In this document: one piece after another, positions 33,832 to 42,216 of the stretch
Numbering within the stretch: the stretch's first letter is position 1
How the letters are laid out: each line of letters opens with the position of its first letter
Assembly: GCA_022446825.1 (NCBI GenBank)
Contig: JAKVBY010000027.1
Location: 141,318-188,150 of the forward strand
Direction of reading: 5' to 3'
DNA: 46,833 bases
DNA from: Pirellulaceae bacterium
GTDB lineage: Bacteria; Planctomycetota; Planctomycetia; Pirellulales; Pirellulaceae
Made by a program: the position numbers and the translations under genes
The notes under the pieces: generated by a model
What the model saw: the letters and a program-made list of their open reading frames with translations, nothing else
What the model was told of the DNA's origin: nothing
The model's database searches: none

Positions 33832-36800
33832 CTACTCGTCGAGTTGTTCGTACAGAGGTAAGTGACGGTAATATACTTCGAGCATCAAAAGTTTGAGCGC
33901 TGTGGTGTATAGTCGGCCGCCGGAATTTTCCCAGTTGTCGCGTGGTTCCCAAGTGCCGGCCATGTGGCCATCTTTGATTTGTGTTTGTACTAAATGGTCA
34001 CGTAGTTTGGTATTCCATGCTTTCCAGTAATCCCCCTGCATGTGGTACATGACCTGCGTTCCATAGTACCAATAATAGGACGTGCGGCTTTGATTCGGCT
34101 CCGGTAAATGTTGTAGCAAATAATCTGCGCCAGCCCGCATCCGCGCCTCGTTGCGGCCCGTGTTCATAAACTGCAGACATAACAAACCCTCGGCGGTCAT
34201 GGCGGGACTGACACCTGGGGTTTGGTAGCCGAACAAGCCACCCACCGGTTTGTTGCCTTCGACAAAGGCCAACCACTTAGCGACATTGTTGATGGCTGCT
34301 GGGGGCGGTTGAATTCCTGCCATTTCGCCACTTTTTAATGCCATCATTGCCCAGCCGACCACGGATGTATCAGAGCCTTGATTGGGCAGATATCTCCATC
34401 CGCCCGTGGGTTGGTGCTGTGCTTGGACAAGAAAGTTTAACGCCCGTTCCACCATGGGCTTGAGAGCCGGATCTTTAGTCATGCCATATGCTTCACACAC
34501 TGCGATGGTTGCGATCGAGTGACTATAGATCATTTGCTGAACGCCCGGACCGAACAAACGGCCGTCTTCTTGTTGAACCTCTGTAAACCACTTAATGGCG
34601 GCGGCCATTTGCACTTGAAAGTCGCCAAACTGATGTGTGTTCCCGGCAGCCAGCAGGGGCAACATTGCCAATCCTGTCGCGGCGGAATTGGATTGCACGG
34701 TTCCAAGACGGGTGCAGTTTGGATGCTTACCCTGGCAATTAACATGAAAGTTATTGAGGCTCCAACTTCCATCTTGGTTTTGATGGTCGATTAACCACTG
34801 CAGGCCGCGATTAACAGAGACTTCCGAATCGATTGAGCCATCGAACAACTCAATGAATTGTTTGCGGATATCCCCTTGTCGTAAGGTGAACATTTCGCTC
34901 AGGCCGACGCTGTCTGCGGCATAAACAACACGCGTGGCTTTAGCACGAGGTCGATCCAAACGGCTGACAATAGGTCCAAAGGCTGGCGGCACATCGACAG
35001 CCACATCGGCTAATTCTCCAACGACGATGCGCTGCTGGGCATCACCGGGGCCCGCCATTTCCTGGGGGGTTTGAACTTCTATTTGAGGCGGTGGGTCGTC
35101 CCGTCGTGGAAGATTAATTTGAGCCGTGTTTTGTTCCAGAGAAATGGGTGGAGTTGGGGTGGGAGCTAGGGGGTCGTTTGGCTCGTCCGCAGCAACTTCG
35201 GTCGTTTCGAGTGATACGTTGTTCACACGTTTCGTAAGTTTTGGGAGGACCTCACGCATTTCTTCCTCGGTTTCCACGATCTCTAAGGGTGCCGCGTTAC
35301 GAGGTAGGCTGCGCAGTGGCTGTTCAGACTCAGTATTAAGCTGAGGGACTGAAGTTGTCGATGGGCGGCGGGCCACTTGAATTTGACTTGCTAGTGTGGC
35401 GGGTAAGCGATTTGTCGGCGCGGGAGGAATGATCGGAGCTTCGGTGGCATCGGTTATTTCGACGACCTGTTGTGCGACGGCCGCAACTTGAGGTGCCGTT
35501 ATCTCTTGTGAGAGTTCTGCTGGGGTATTCGGAAACGGGACTTCTTGAGGCAATGCTGTGGCTAAGTCGATCGGTTTGAGCTTTGCTAACGTCGGCAATT
35601 CGGTTGGTTCCAGAGGCGGAGCATCGGTCGGCTGGCTCCGCACGATTTCCACCGGTTGCGTTTCCATGGGTTCTTCTGGAGTAACGGTTGGTTCAAGTTG
35701 CGGGACGTCAATTTCATTGACTAATTCGGCAACCGCCAGGGCCGGAGCCATATCGCGTTCACTAGGCTTCTCGACCTGCGAAACTTCCGTAGGTTCAACC
35801 GGTGCTGAGTAGAGGACGCGATTGGAAGGTAGGTGCCGGGCCAAGTCGATCGAAATGGTCGGCGTAAGGTGGTCGGATTGGTCGGGAAGATTGTTGGGTT
35901 GTGTTTCGCGACGAACCAAATCGATCGCGGTATCCGTTGCTTGCAAGTCAGCGAGTTTCTCCCATGCTTCCTGTCCGTCTTCGTGTGATTCGTGTTGATT
36001 GTCGTCGAACGGTTGGGAGCTTGCTTCGGCTTCCTGAACTTTGGTGACGATGATCTCAATTACTGTGGGGAGTGACCAAAATGCCAATACAATAACCAGC
36101 AGTGCGTGAATGATGATGCTGATGGCAAGAAAGCGACTTTCGGCTAACAGGTGCGTCAGCCAACCACGTGCACGTAAAAGTGCACCTAGTAGGACCGCTA
36201 ACACTGTAAAAATTAATGCGATCGGCCACACTTGGCTCAAGACGGCTAGATGGGCGGTATCCCAAACAACCTCTTGGATAACCTCCGTAGCACGACTTGT
36301 GAAAATCTGGTCGCGACCATTGCGGTTGCTGACAAACAGCAACAAAAACCCTTCCGGAGACAAGGTGGGTTCGGCTTCATCTGCGGCTGAATTGATGTTG
36401 GGCCCGAGATTTTGCACGTGGCCAAACCCATGGCTGGTTCGTCGGGCGGTGTAGAGGTCGAGATGTCTTGGCGAACCAGGAGCCTTTTGACGATCCGACG
36501 TGAAATAGAGTCGTGTCCCGTCCGGAGAAATAAAGGGGGAGTATTCGTGTGATTCTTGGCGATTTACCTCGGACAACGGTTTGGGGCGTGACCAGTCATC
36601 AGCCGGATTGACTCGGTCGCTGTAGAAAAGATCGAAGCGGGATTGTTTTCGTTGCCGGCGACCGGCCTTTTTTTTCGTCGGATCATCTAAATGATCGATC
36701 TTTGTTTCCGTGGCCTCTGCCTCGAGGCGGCGATTCGAAGCGAACAGCAGTTGATTCCCACTTGATGTAATGGACGGCTCCTGCTCGTCGGCCACCGTAT

Positions 36801-37329
36801 TAATGGTTGGTCCCAGGTTACGTGGTTTGCTCCATTGATTGCCGTCCCATTCGCAAACGTAGAGATCAAATCCGCCAAAGCCTCCGGCGCGATTGGAACT
36901 CAGGTAAAGATATTTTCCATCCGACGAGACGACGGCTGCCAGGTCGTCGGCCTTACTGTTCAGTTCTGCAACAGGTGCCAGAGGCTGCCACCTGCCTTCC
37001 ATCCATTGGGCTCTCCAGATGTCCTGCTTGCTTTTGGGAGTGCGAACTGTGCAATACAGGACCGTGCCTTGTTTGGTTAAACGAGGCGTGAGTAGGGAGG
37101 CTTCTGTAATTGATTCGGGTAGTAAATCTGGAATTGCCGTCGCTGGTTGCCAAGCAATGGAGCGTTGCGAAAGTGCTGAGCTCGCTGCAAAGTGAACTTT
37201 GTCATCGAGGGCAACCGTACGGCTTATACGGCGTGGTGTTCCCCAAACCAACAACCCACCTAGCAAAAAAATTGCGATGATCGCCAGCAGCTTTTTCGAA
37301 ATCGGTCGAACCTCAGTTTGGTTTTCCAC
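33832..37329 (-). CDS. Fusion: PD40 (TolB-like) propeller + TonB/TolA-like TM helix + Pro-rich linker + squalene-cyclase-fold domain
   Basis: 1165 residues. An N-terminal membrane anchor (14-29) is followed by a propeller domain (60-350) with PD40 motifs such as LYLSSNRAGGFGGFDLY (141-157), LLFASNR, LYFTSDR and LLFVSNRNGRDQIF. A second membrane helix (368-386), a short basic loop and a third helix (400-420) follow. The third helix contains S404-I-I-I-H408, matching the SxxxH motif by which TonB and TolA contact ExbB/TolQ. Residues 430-800 are a Pro/Glu/Thr-rich linker. Residues 835-1165 form an alpha/alpha-toroid of the prenyltransferase/squalene oxidase type (HQNQDGSW, VQQEDGRL, GGWRYLPNQGSDT), where the cyclase DxDD is only QGSD. 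Topology puts the propeller, linker and toroid in the periplasm. ExbD lies 5 nt upstream. I infer a proton-motive-force transducer. Confidence 0.8.
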   Translation of the reverse strand: MENQTEVRPISKKLLAIIAIFLLGGLLVWGTPRRISRTVALDDKVHFAASSALSQRSIAWQPATAIPDLLPESITEASLLTPRLTKQGTVLYCTVRTPKSKQDIWRAQWMEGRWQPLAPVAELNSKADDLAAVVSSDGKYLYLSSNRAGGFGGFDLYVCEWDGNQWSKPRNLGPTINTVADEQEPSITSSGNQLLFASNRRLEAEATETKIDHLDDPTKKKAGRRQRKQSRFDLFYSDRVNPADDWSRPKPLSEVNRQESHEYSPFISPDGTRLYFTSDRQKAPGSPRHLDLYTARRTSHGFGHVQNLGPNINSAADEAEPTLSPEGFLLLFVSNRNGRDQIFTSRATEVIQEVVWDTAHLAVLSQVWPIALIFTVLAVLLGALLRARGWLTHLLAESRFLAISIIIHALLVIVLAFWSLPTVIEIIVTKVQEAEASSQPFDDNQHESHEDGQEAWEKLADLQATDTAIDLVRRETQPNNLPDQSDHLTPTISIDLARHLPSNRVLYSAPVEPTEVSQVEKPSERDMAPALAVAELVNEIDVPQLEPTVTPEEPMETQPVEIVRSQPTDAPPLEPTELPTLAKLKPIDLATALPQEVPFPNTPAELSQEITAPQVAAVAQQVVEITDATEAPIIPPAPTNRLPATLASQIQVARRPSTTSVPQLNTESEQPLRSLPRNAAPLEIVETEEEMREVLPKLTKRVNNVSLETTEVAADEPNDPLAPTPTPPISLEQNTAQINLPRRDDPPPQIEVQTPQEMAGPGDAQQRIVVGELADVAVDVPPAFGPIVSRLDRPRAKATRVVYAADSVGLSEMFTLRQGDIRKQFIELFDGSIDSEVSVNRGLQWLIDHQNQDGSWSLNNFHVNCQGKHPNCTRLGTVQSNSAATGLAMLPLLAAGNTHQFGDFQVQMAAAIKWFTEVQQEDGRLFGPGVQQMIYSHSIATIAVCEAYGMTKDPALKPMVERALNFLVQAQHQPTGGWRYLPNQGSDTSVVGWAMMALKSGEMAGIQPPPAAINNVAKWLAFVEGNKPVGGLFGYQTPGVSPAMTAEGLLCLQFMNTGRNEARMRAGADYLLQHLPEPNQSRTSYYWYYGTQVMYHMQGDYWKAWNTKLRDHLVQTQIKDGHMAGTWEPRDNWENSGGRLYTTALKLLMLEVYYRHLPLYEQLDE

Positions 37330-37334
37330 GAAAG

Positions 37335-37739
37335 TTAACGCTCCTGCAACGCGGCAATCCGATAGTCCATGTCAGCACGGTTGCACAGGCTCATGACGCG
37401 TGCCGCATACTTTAAGGCGCTTTCGCCATCACCTCGAATCAACGCAGTTTGATGAGGGTTATTTTTTTTTGCTTCGCGGATTAGTGCCTGGAGTTGGGAT
37501 TCATCGTACTCTTGACTGACGACCTTAAAGGTCCCCTCACGCGTAATATTGATGATGAGTCCTTGTGTCATGGCGATAGGTTGTGCCTGGACGACCTCGG
37601 GTAATTCGACGTCCAGTTCACGTTCTTCTTGATCAAAACGCGTGGCCACAAGAAAGAAGATTAACAGCAGAAAGACGACATCGATAACGGGTGTCAGATT
37701 GGGGCTTTCGGAATCTTCGGTAGAGGTTGGTAAACGCAT
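37335..37739 (-). CDS. exbD: ExbD/TolR-family biopolymer transport protein
   Basis: 134 residues: a short cytoplasmic N-terminus, one membrane helix (about 17-34) containing the conserved Asp D20 in LTPVIDVVFLLLIFFLVAT, and a periplasmic domain of about 95 residues. The Asp is the proton-conducting residue of ExbD/TolR. It follows the ExbB gene by 37 nt and precedes the fusion gene by 5 nt. Together the three would form a proton-driven motor complex. Whether it serves TonB receptors, a Tol-like function or only its fused neighbour cannot be settled from sequence; sharing an operon with the fusion favours the last. Confidence 0.9.
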   Translation of the reverse strand: MRLPTSTEDSESPNLTPVIDVVFLLLIFFLVATRFDQEERELDVELPEVVQAQPIAMTQGLIINITREGTFKVVSQEYDESQLQALIREAKKNNPHQTALIRGDGESALKYAARVMSLCNRADMDYRIAALQER

Positions 37740-37776
37740 GACTTGGTTTCAGTTCAGGTGAAAGGGAAGCACAGAT

Positions 37777-38718
37777 TCAAGCTTTCATCAAGGGATTGGT
37801 GCTGGGTATAGATGTGGGGTCTTGTGGGGACGCCGAAGGTGGTGAGGATTCGCCTTGTGTTGCGGGAGTCACAGCCGCTGAATCTGCCAGGAGAGGAATC
37901 AGAGCCACTAAAAACTTGTCCATCTGACGAAAGTACTTTTCGACACGCCCGGAAAAATAAGAGCCCAGCAGCAGTGCTGGAATAGCAACGGAAAGCCCAC
38001 CAGCGGTGGTTAACAAAGCCATGTAGATACCTTTAGCTAAGAGTTCCGCTTTTCCTAAACCGGCTTGGCTGGCGGTATGAAAAGCAATAATCATGCCGAC
38101 AACCGTTCCTAATAACCCCACCAAGGGCGCAACACTACCAACCGTACGTAAGGGGCGAATCTTTGCTTGGATTTCTGACATTTCTCGCACGGCCGCATCT
38201 TCCATCGATTTTTCAACATCGCTGAGTGCACAACCGGATCGCATGATGCCAGCTTGCACGATGGTGGCGACAGGACTTTGTGAACTCTGGCAAATTTCCT
38301 TGAGCGGCTCTAGCGAGGGACGAAGATTTTGCCCAACTTGCTTCAATTCCTGGATAAAGGCGGCAGGGATGATATTCTCGCGCCGCATGTTTACAGCACG
38401 TTCCAGCGCCACAGTTCCGGCAACCAGTGAGAACAAAGCGAGCACTCCCATGAATGCAATTCCGGTAATTCCACTGTCGTAAATCATCGCCAATAAAGAA
38501 TCGGAATTGCCCAAAGATTCATTTGCTGCATTCTCAGAAGAAGGCGATCCTTCTGTTGCGTCGTCGGTCTCTGCCTGGGGGTCCGCTTCCGATACGACGC
38601 CAGCCGGTTCTTCGGCTCGTTGGTCGTCTTGTCCCGCTAATTGCTCTACAAAGGGGAGCGTAAGTAGCAGCACGAAGAGTAAGGCGATCCATTGCAGGTA
38701 GGGAGATTTGTGAATCAT
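37777..38718 (-). CDS. exbB: ExbB/TolQ/MotA-family proton channel protein
   Basis: 313 residues from ATG 38718 with GGAG 7 nt upstream. There is an N-terminal leader (about 10-28), an acidic linker (31-75), then the family core with three membrane helices (about 84-104, 194-214 and 235-255). The blocks GSVAPLVGLLGTVVGMIIAFHT and LLTTAGGLSVAIPALLLGSYF are the MotA/TolQ/ExbB signature. The extra N-terminal export leader is common in ExbB proteins of planctomycetes and some other phyla. It forms the channel with the ExbD encoded downstream. A hairpin lies in the leader at 38740-38770. Confidence 0.92.
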   Translation of the reverse strand: MIHKSPYLQWIALLFVLLLTLPFVEQLAGQDDQRAEEPAGVVSEADPQAETDDATEGSPSSENAANESLGNSDSLLAMIYDSGITGIAFMGVLALFSLVAGTVALERAVNMRRENIIPAAFIQELKQVGQNLRPSLEPLKEICQSSQSPVATIVQAGIMRSGCALSDVEKSMEDAAVREMSEIQAKIRPLRTVGSVAPLVGLLGTVVGMIIAFHTASQAGLGKAELLAKGIYMALLTTAGGLSVAIPALLLGSYFSGRVEKYFRQMDKFLVALIPLLADSAAVTPATQGESSPPSASPQDPTSIPSTNPLMKA

Positions 38719-38739
38719 CTTCAGTCTCCAAAACGTTGT

Positions 38740-38770
38740 CTCAAATCGGTTGATGACCGATCGATTTGAG
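38740..38770. other. Hairpin in the TPR-ExbB intergenic region
   Basis: CTCAA plus ATCGGT (38740-38750) pairs with ACCGAT (38756-38761) and TTGAG (38766-38770) around a TGATG loop, with a 4-nt CGAT bulge. An alternative fold pairs CTCAAATCG with CGATTTGAG (38762-38770). It lies 22 nt upstream of the ExbB ATG and about 110 nt after the TPR stop. There is no U-run, so an RNA processing, stability or attenuation role is more likely than simple termination. Confidence 0.6.
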
Positions 38771-38878
38771 AAAAGTGTTCTTGTGATGTGAGTATTAGTC
38801 GTGGTAAACCGTCAGCGGGCCTATGCTTCAAGGTTCTGGAAGTACTGATTCTGAAATCTAGAATGAAACGTGGACCTG

Positions 38879-41800
38879 TCATTGGTTTAATTCAGCCAAG
38901 ATGGCTTTTGCATCAGCCACCCGTGCGTGGTTGGGAAATTCGTCGACCACCGTTTTTAACATTTCTTGCGCGGCGGCGGGTTTCATTAATTGGATATAGC
39001 AACGCCCTGCTTCAAAATAGCTGAGTGGTTGCCATTCTTCGTGCTTGAATCCAAAGGCGACCTCTGAGAAGCAATCGATTGCTTTGGCATAGTTTTTTTG
39101 TGTAAACCAACACTGTCCTATCATAAACCAACTTTTTGCTGCTGTTTCCGTTTCTGGCTCGTTGTTGATGACCTGTTGAAACACGCCTTTGGCTTCGTCG
39201 AGTTTTTGCTGATGTTGCAGGGCCATCCCGAGGCCATAACGCGCTTCACCGATAACTTCAAAATCGGGAAAGCCATTGACGAGAGCAGCATAGTGCTGCT
39301 GGCTTGCCGCCCATTGCTTCAGGAATGCGGCGCAAACACCGCTACGGTAGTACGATCGGGCGTGAAATTCCTTGGCAGTCTCTCTTGCTGATCCAATTAC
39401 CTTGGCGAAGCGTGCCAGCGCTTCCGGGTAGTTTTTTTCCCGATAAAAACTTTCGCCGAGTAAATACTGGCCGGCTTCTGCCAATTCTCCCTGACCGAAC
39501 TCGTTGACTTGTTGTTGCAGCGTTTGAATTGCGACCCCGTACTGCTCCTGTTTGTACTGAACTGCCCCTAATTTGTACTGTAGTTTTTCACGAATCGTGG
39601 ATTCGGTGTTCTGCTCGGCGGGAATTTTTAGCCCGCTTGTATAAGCGGCAATCGCGGCCGGAAATTGGTCAACCGTTTCATGGAACTCGCCAACCCGATA
39701 CCAACTTTCTGCGGCATGGGAACTTTGCGGTAATTTTTCTGCGAGTTGTCGGAAGTTATCGGCCGCTTCTTTGGTCTTCATTGCATCCAGGTAGGCGAAC
39801 CCTAGCTCGTAATAGATTTCATCGGCCCGTGCATAGTCCGGTTTCTCATTGAGGATGGATTGCAAGAGGGCGATGGCCGGGTCCAGTTGCTTCAGTCCGA
39901 TTTGACAACGCGCCAGAGCATAGCGTGCACCGAGCAAATCCGTTTGTTCGGGTGTGGTGGCAATGAACTCAGTCAAATCGGTCAACGCAGGTTGGAACTG
40001 ACTGAGGCGAAGGCGACACAAACCTCGCAAGTATTTGCCGCGCGGTGCGATTGGAGAAATCGCATGAGTGCCGATTAATTGATCGAGGTGGGGCTGAGCG
40101 CCGGCGAAATCTAATTTCTCGAATTTTGCTGCCGCCATGCCATATAAAGCTTGAGGTACAAAAGGATCCTGTGGAAGTTGTGAGATGAGACTCTGGTAAG
40201 CGGCAATGGCCTCATCGTATTTTTGGTTCTGGAAGCGAATTTCTCCGACTTGGCAAATGCCTTGACCACGAAAGAGACTTTGAGGATGGGCTGCATTTAA
40301 TTCATTGAAGGTCGCGATGGCTGGATCGGCTTGACCAGCACTGCGCATGCTCAGACCTAAGACGAAGATGACTTCATCGACGTGCTCCCAGTCCGGTTTG
40401 GCGGCCCGTGCGGATTGCAGCATTCCAATGGCCTGTTCTGCTCGTTCCGTTTCCAGAAAACAGCGACCAATTAAAAGTCGAGATTCTGCCAAAAGAATCG
40501 GATCTGTGAACAGCGGAGCAGATGTTGTTAATTGCTGGATGGCCGGTTCGTATTTCTTGGCAGCGTGTAGGCAGACACCGATTCCGAGTTGGGCTCGTGG
40601 AAGTCGATCATGTTGAGGGAATTCGCTTATTAAGCGGCGGTAAAAAGCTTCTGCCTTTCCCAGGTCGGGGGGCTCTGGTCGCAGATAGCTTTCTGCTGCC
40701 GAGAGGAGGACTTCAGGTCCCAAGGGGTGCTGCATGAACTCTGGGTTGGCAAGGTAGGTTGCAGTGTATTTTTGTGCGTTAGGATAATCTTGAAGTTGCA
40801 ACGAGCCTAATGCTGCACGATAGAGTGCTTCTGGGGCCTTTTCGTGTGCGGCATTTTGCGCGGCAAATTGAGCAAACAACGGGACGGCTTCCTTTTGTCG
40901 TGCTTCAATCGAAAAAATCGCATCGATGCGTCCGAATTGGCATAGTGGTCGGAATTCACTTTGCGGATAGGCGGCAATTGCTTGATCGAGCGTTTGGATC
41001 GCACCGTTGGGATTTTTGAGTTGCCTGAGTGTCCGAGCAAGCCAGTAGGCAGCTTCGGAGGAGGTGTCTGGTTGTTTTAAATTGACCGCAGCGGTGAAAT
41101 TGTTTTGAGCGGGGGGAAATTCCTTATTCCGGTAGCGGCATTTTCCCGCCGCCAAATATGCTGTACCAATGTATTCGCTTTCCTTGAAACGACCCGGAAG
41201 GGATTCATATTGCGCGGCTGCTTGCGGTAGTTTGTCTTGTTCGAACAACGATTGCGCATATTTCATCACGGCAAAATCGGCATTCGCAAAGTCGGCTGTC
41301 CCCGCTGCCTGCGCAAAGATCGGTTCCGCTTCTGCAAACCGTTGTTGTTTGCAAAGAGAATCTCCCAATCGCAAACGGCAGTCGTTGACTTGTGAGTCTT
41401 GGGGAAACTTCTGGAGAAACGATTGGTAGGTTGCCGTGGCTTCGGTTTCCATTTCCAAATCTTGCTGTGTTGCGCCTAAGGCGTAAAGTGCCCGAGGGGC
41501 GACCGGCGAATTTGGGTGAGCGTTCACGATATTTTGATAAACGGGCAGCGCTGTTTTAAAATCACCGGCCAAGCAGAGGCATTCAGCGCGATAAAAAAGG
41601 GATGTGGGTACGAGCGGGCTGTTCCCAAACTTGGCCGAGACCTCTCCGAACGTCGTAGCTGCTTGATTGAAATCAGCTGGTTTTTGTGATGTGAGAGCAG
41701 CGTTGTAGATCGCTAAGCCAAGATTGAAATGTGTACTATCGAGGGCGGTGAACTGAGGGAATTTGGACAGAATTGTCCGAAAGGTGTTGGCCGCTTCGGC

Positions 41801-42070
41801 ATGTTTTTGTTGCTGAATTTGACAGACCCCCAGATGGTGATAGGCCGTTGGTGTCCGTTTGTGCTGTGGATAGGTTTGAATGAACTGTTGCCAGCGGGGA
41901 GCGGCTTGGTCGAACAATTTCTTTTTTTGAAATCCCAGGGCAACGCTATATTTTCGAGTTGCCTGCGCATCGGCGACTTCGTCTTGGGCCGAGCTAAAAG
42001 GACAAAAAAAGAGCGTTGCTACACAACTAAGTGTGCAGAGAGCGGAAAGAATAGCACCTCGCCAATACAT
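38879..42070 (-). CDS. Large exported TPR-repeat protein (CpoB/YbgF-like role suggested)
   Basis: 1063 residues with a signal peptide (about 1-28, ending FSSA-QDE). Nearly the whole mature chain consists of tetratricopeptide repeats of about 34-36 residues, roughly 25 in number, with recurrent blocks such as AYHHLGVCQIQQQKHAEAANTFRTIL and EIYYELGFAYLDAMKTKEAADNFRQL. Many repeats carry the FPQS/YPQS turn seen in CpoB/YbgF and BamD-like TPRs. In Tol-Pal systems CpoB is the TPR partner; here a much larger TPR protein heads the operon with ExbB and ExbD. It starts after AAGGAG, 7 nt upstream. It probably acts as a periplasmic scaffold. Confidence 0.85.
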   Translation of the reverse strand: MYWRGAILSALCTLSCVATLFFCPFSSAQDEVADAQATRKYSVALGFQKKKLFDQAAPRWQQFIQTYPQHKRTPTAYHHLGVCQIQQQKHAEAANTFRTILSKFPQFTALDSTHFNLGLAIYNAALTSQKPADFNQAATTFGEVSAKFGNSPLVPTSLFYRAECLCLAGDFKTALPVYQNIVNAHPNSPVAPRALYALGATQQDLEMETEATATYQSFLQKFPQDSQVNDCRLRLGDSLCKQQRFAEAEPIFAQAAGTADFANADFAVMKYAQSLFEQDKLPQAAAQYESLPGRFKESEYIGTAYLAAGKCRYRNKEFPPAQNNFTAAVNLKQPDTSSEAAYWLARTLRQLKNPNGAIQTLDQAIAAYPQSEFRPLCQFGRIDAIFSIEARQKEAVPLFAQFAAQNAAHEKAPEALYRAALGSLQLQDYPNAQKYTATYLANPEFMQHPLGPEVLLSAAESYLRPEPPDLGKAEAFYRRLISEFPQHDRLPRAQLGIGVCLHAAKKYEPAIQQLTTSAPLFTDPILLAESRLLIGRCFLETERAEQAIGMLQSARAAKPDWEHVDEVIFVLGLSMRSAGQADPAIATFNELNAAHPQSLFRGQGICQVGEIRFQNQKYDEAIAAYQSLISQLPQDPFVPQALYGMAAAKFEKLDFAGAQPHLDQLIGTHAISPIAPRGKYLRGLCRLRLSQFQPALTDLTEFIATTPEQTDLLGARYALARCQIGLKQLDPAIALLQSILNEKPDYARADEIYYELGFAYLDAMKTKEAADNFRQLAEKLPQSSHAAESWYRVGEFHETVDQFPAAIAAYTSGLKIPAEQNTESTIREKLQYKLGAVQYKQEQYGVAIQTLQQQVNEFGQGELAEAGQYLLGESFYREKNYPEALARFAKVIGSARETAKEFHARSYYRSGVCAAFLKQWAASQQHYAALVNGFPDFEVIGEARYGLGMALQHQQKLDEAKGVFQQVINNEPETETAAKSWFMIGQCWFTQKNYAKAIDCFSEVAFGFKHEEWQPLSYFEAGRCYIQLMKPAAAQEMLKTVVDEFPNHARVADAKAILAELNQ

Positions 42071-42151
42071 CGACTTCTCCTTACTCGATGTCTATCTAAC
42101 GCATGTTCAAAATTCGATTCCAGCCTATGTAACGAGGCACGGAATGCACTC

Positions 42152-42179
42152 AACCTATCGAGAAAACTGCACGAGTCAA
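42152..42179 (-). promoter_or_regulatory. Probable sigma70-type promoter of the TPR-ExbBD-fusion operon
   Basis: On the minus strand TTGACT (42179-42174) and TAGGTT (42157-42152) are separated by 16 nt and lie about 80 nt before the ATG at 42070, which itself has AAGGAG. The -35 matches five of six consensus bases; the -10 is moderate. Confidence 0.55.
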
Positions 42180-42216
42180 CAATTTAATCATGTTGGATGT
42201 GGGAAGACTTCGGTTT

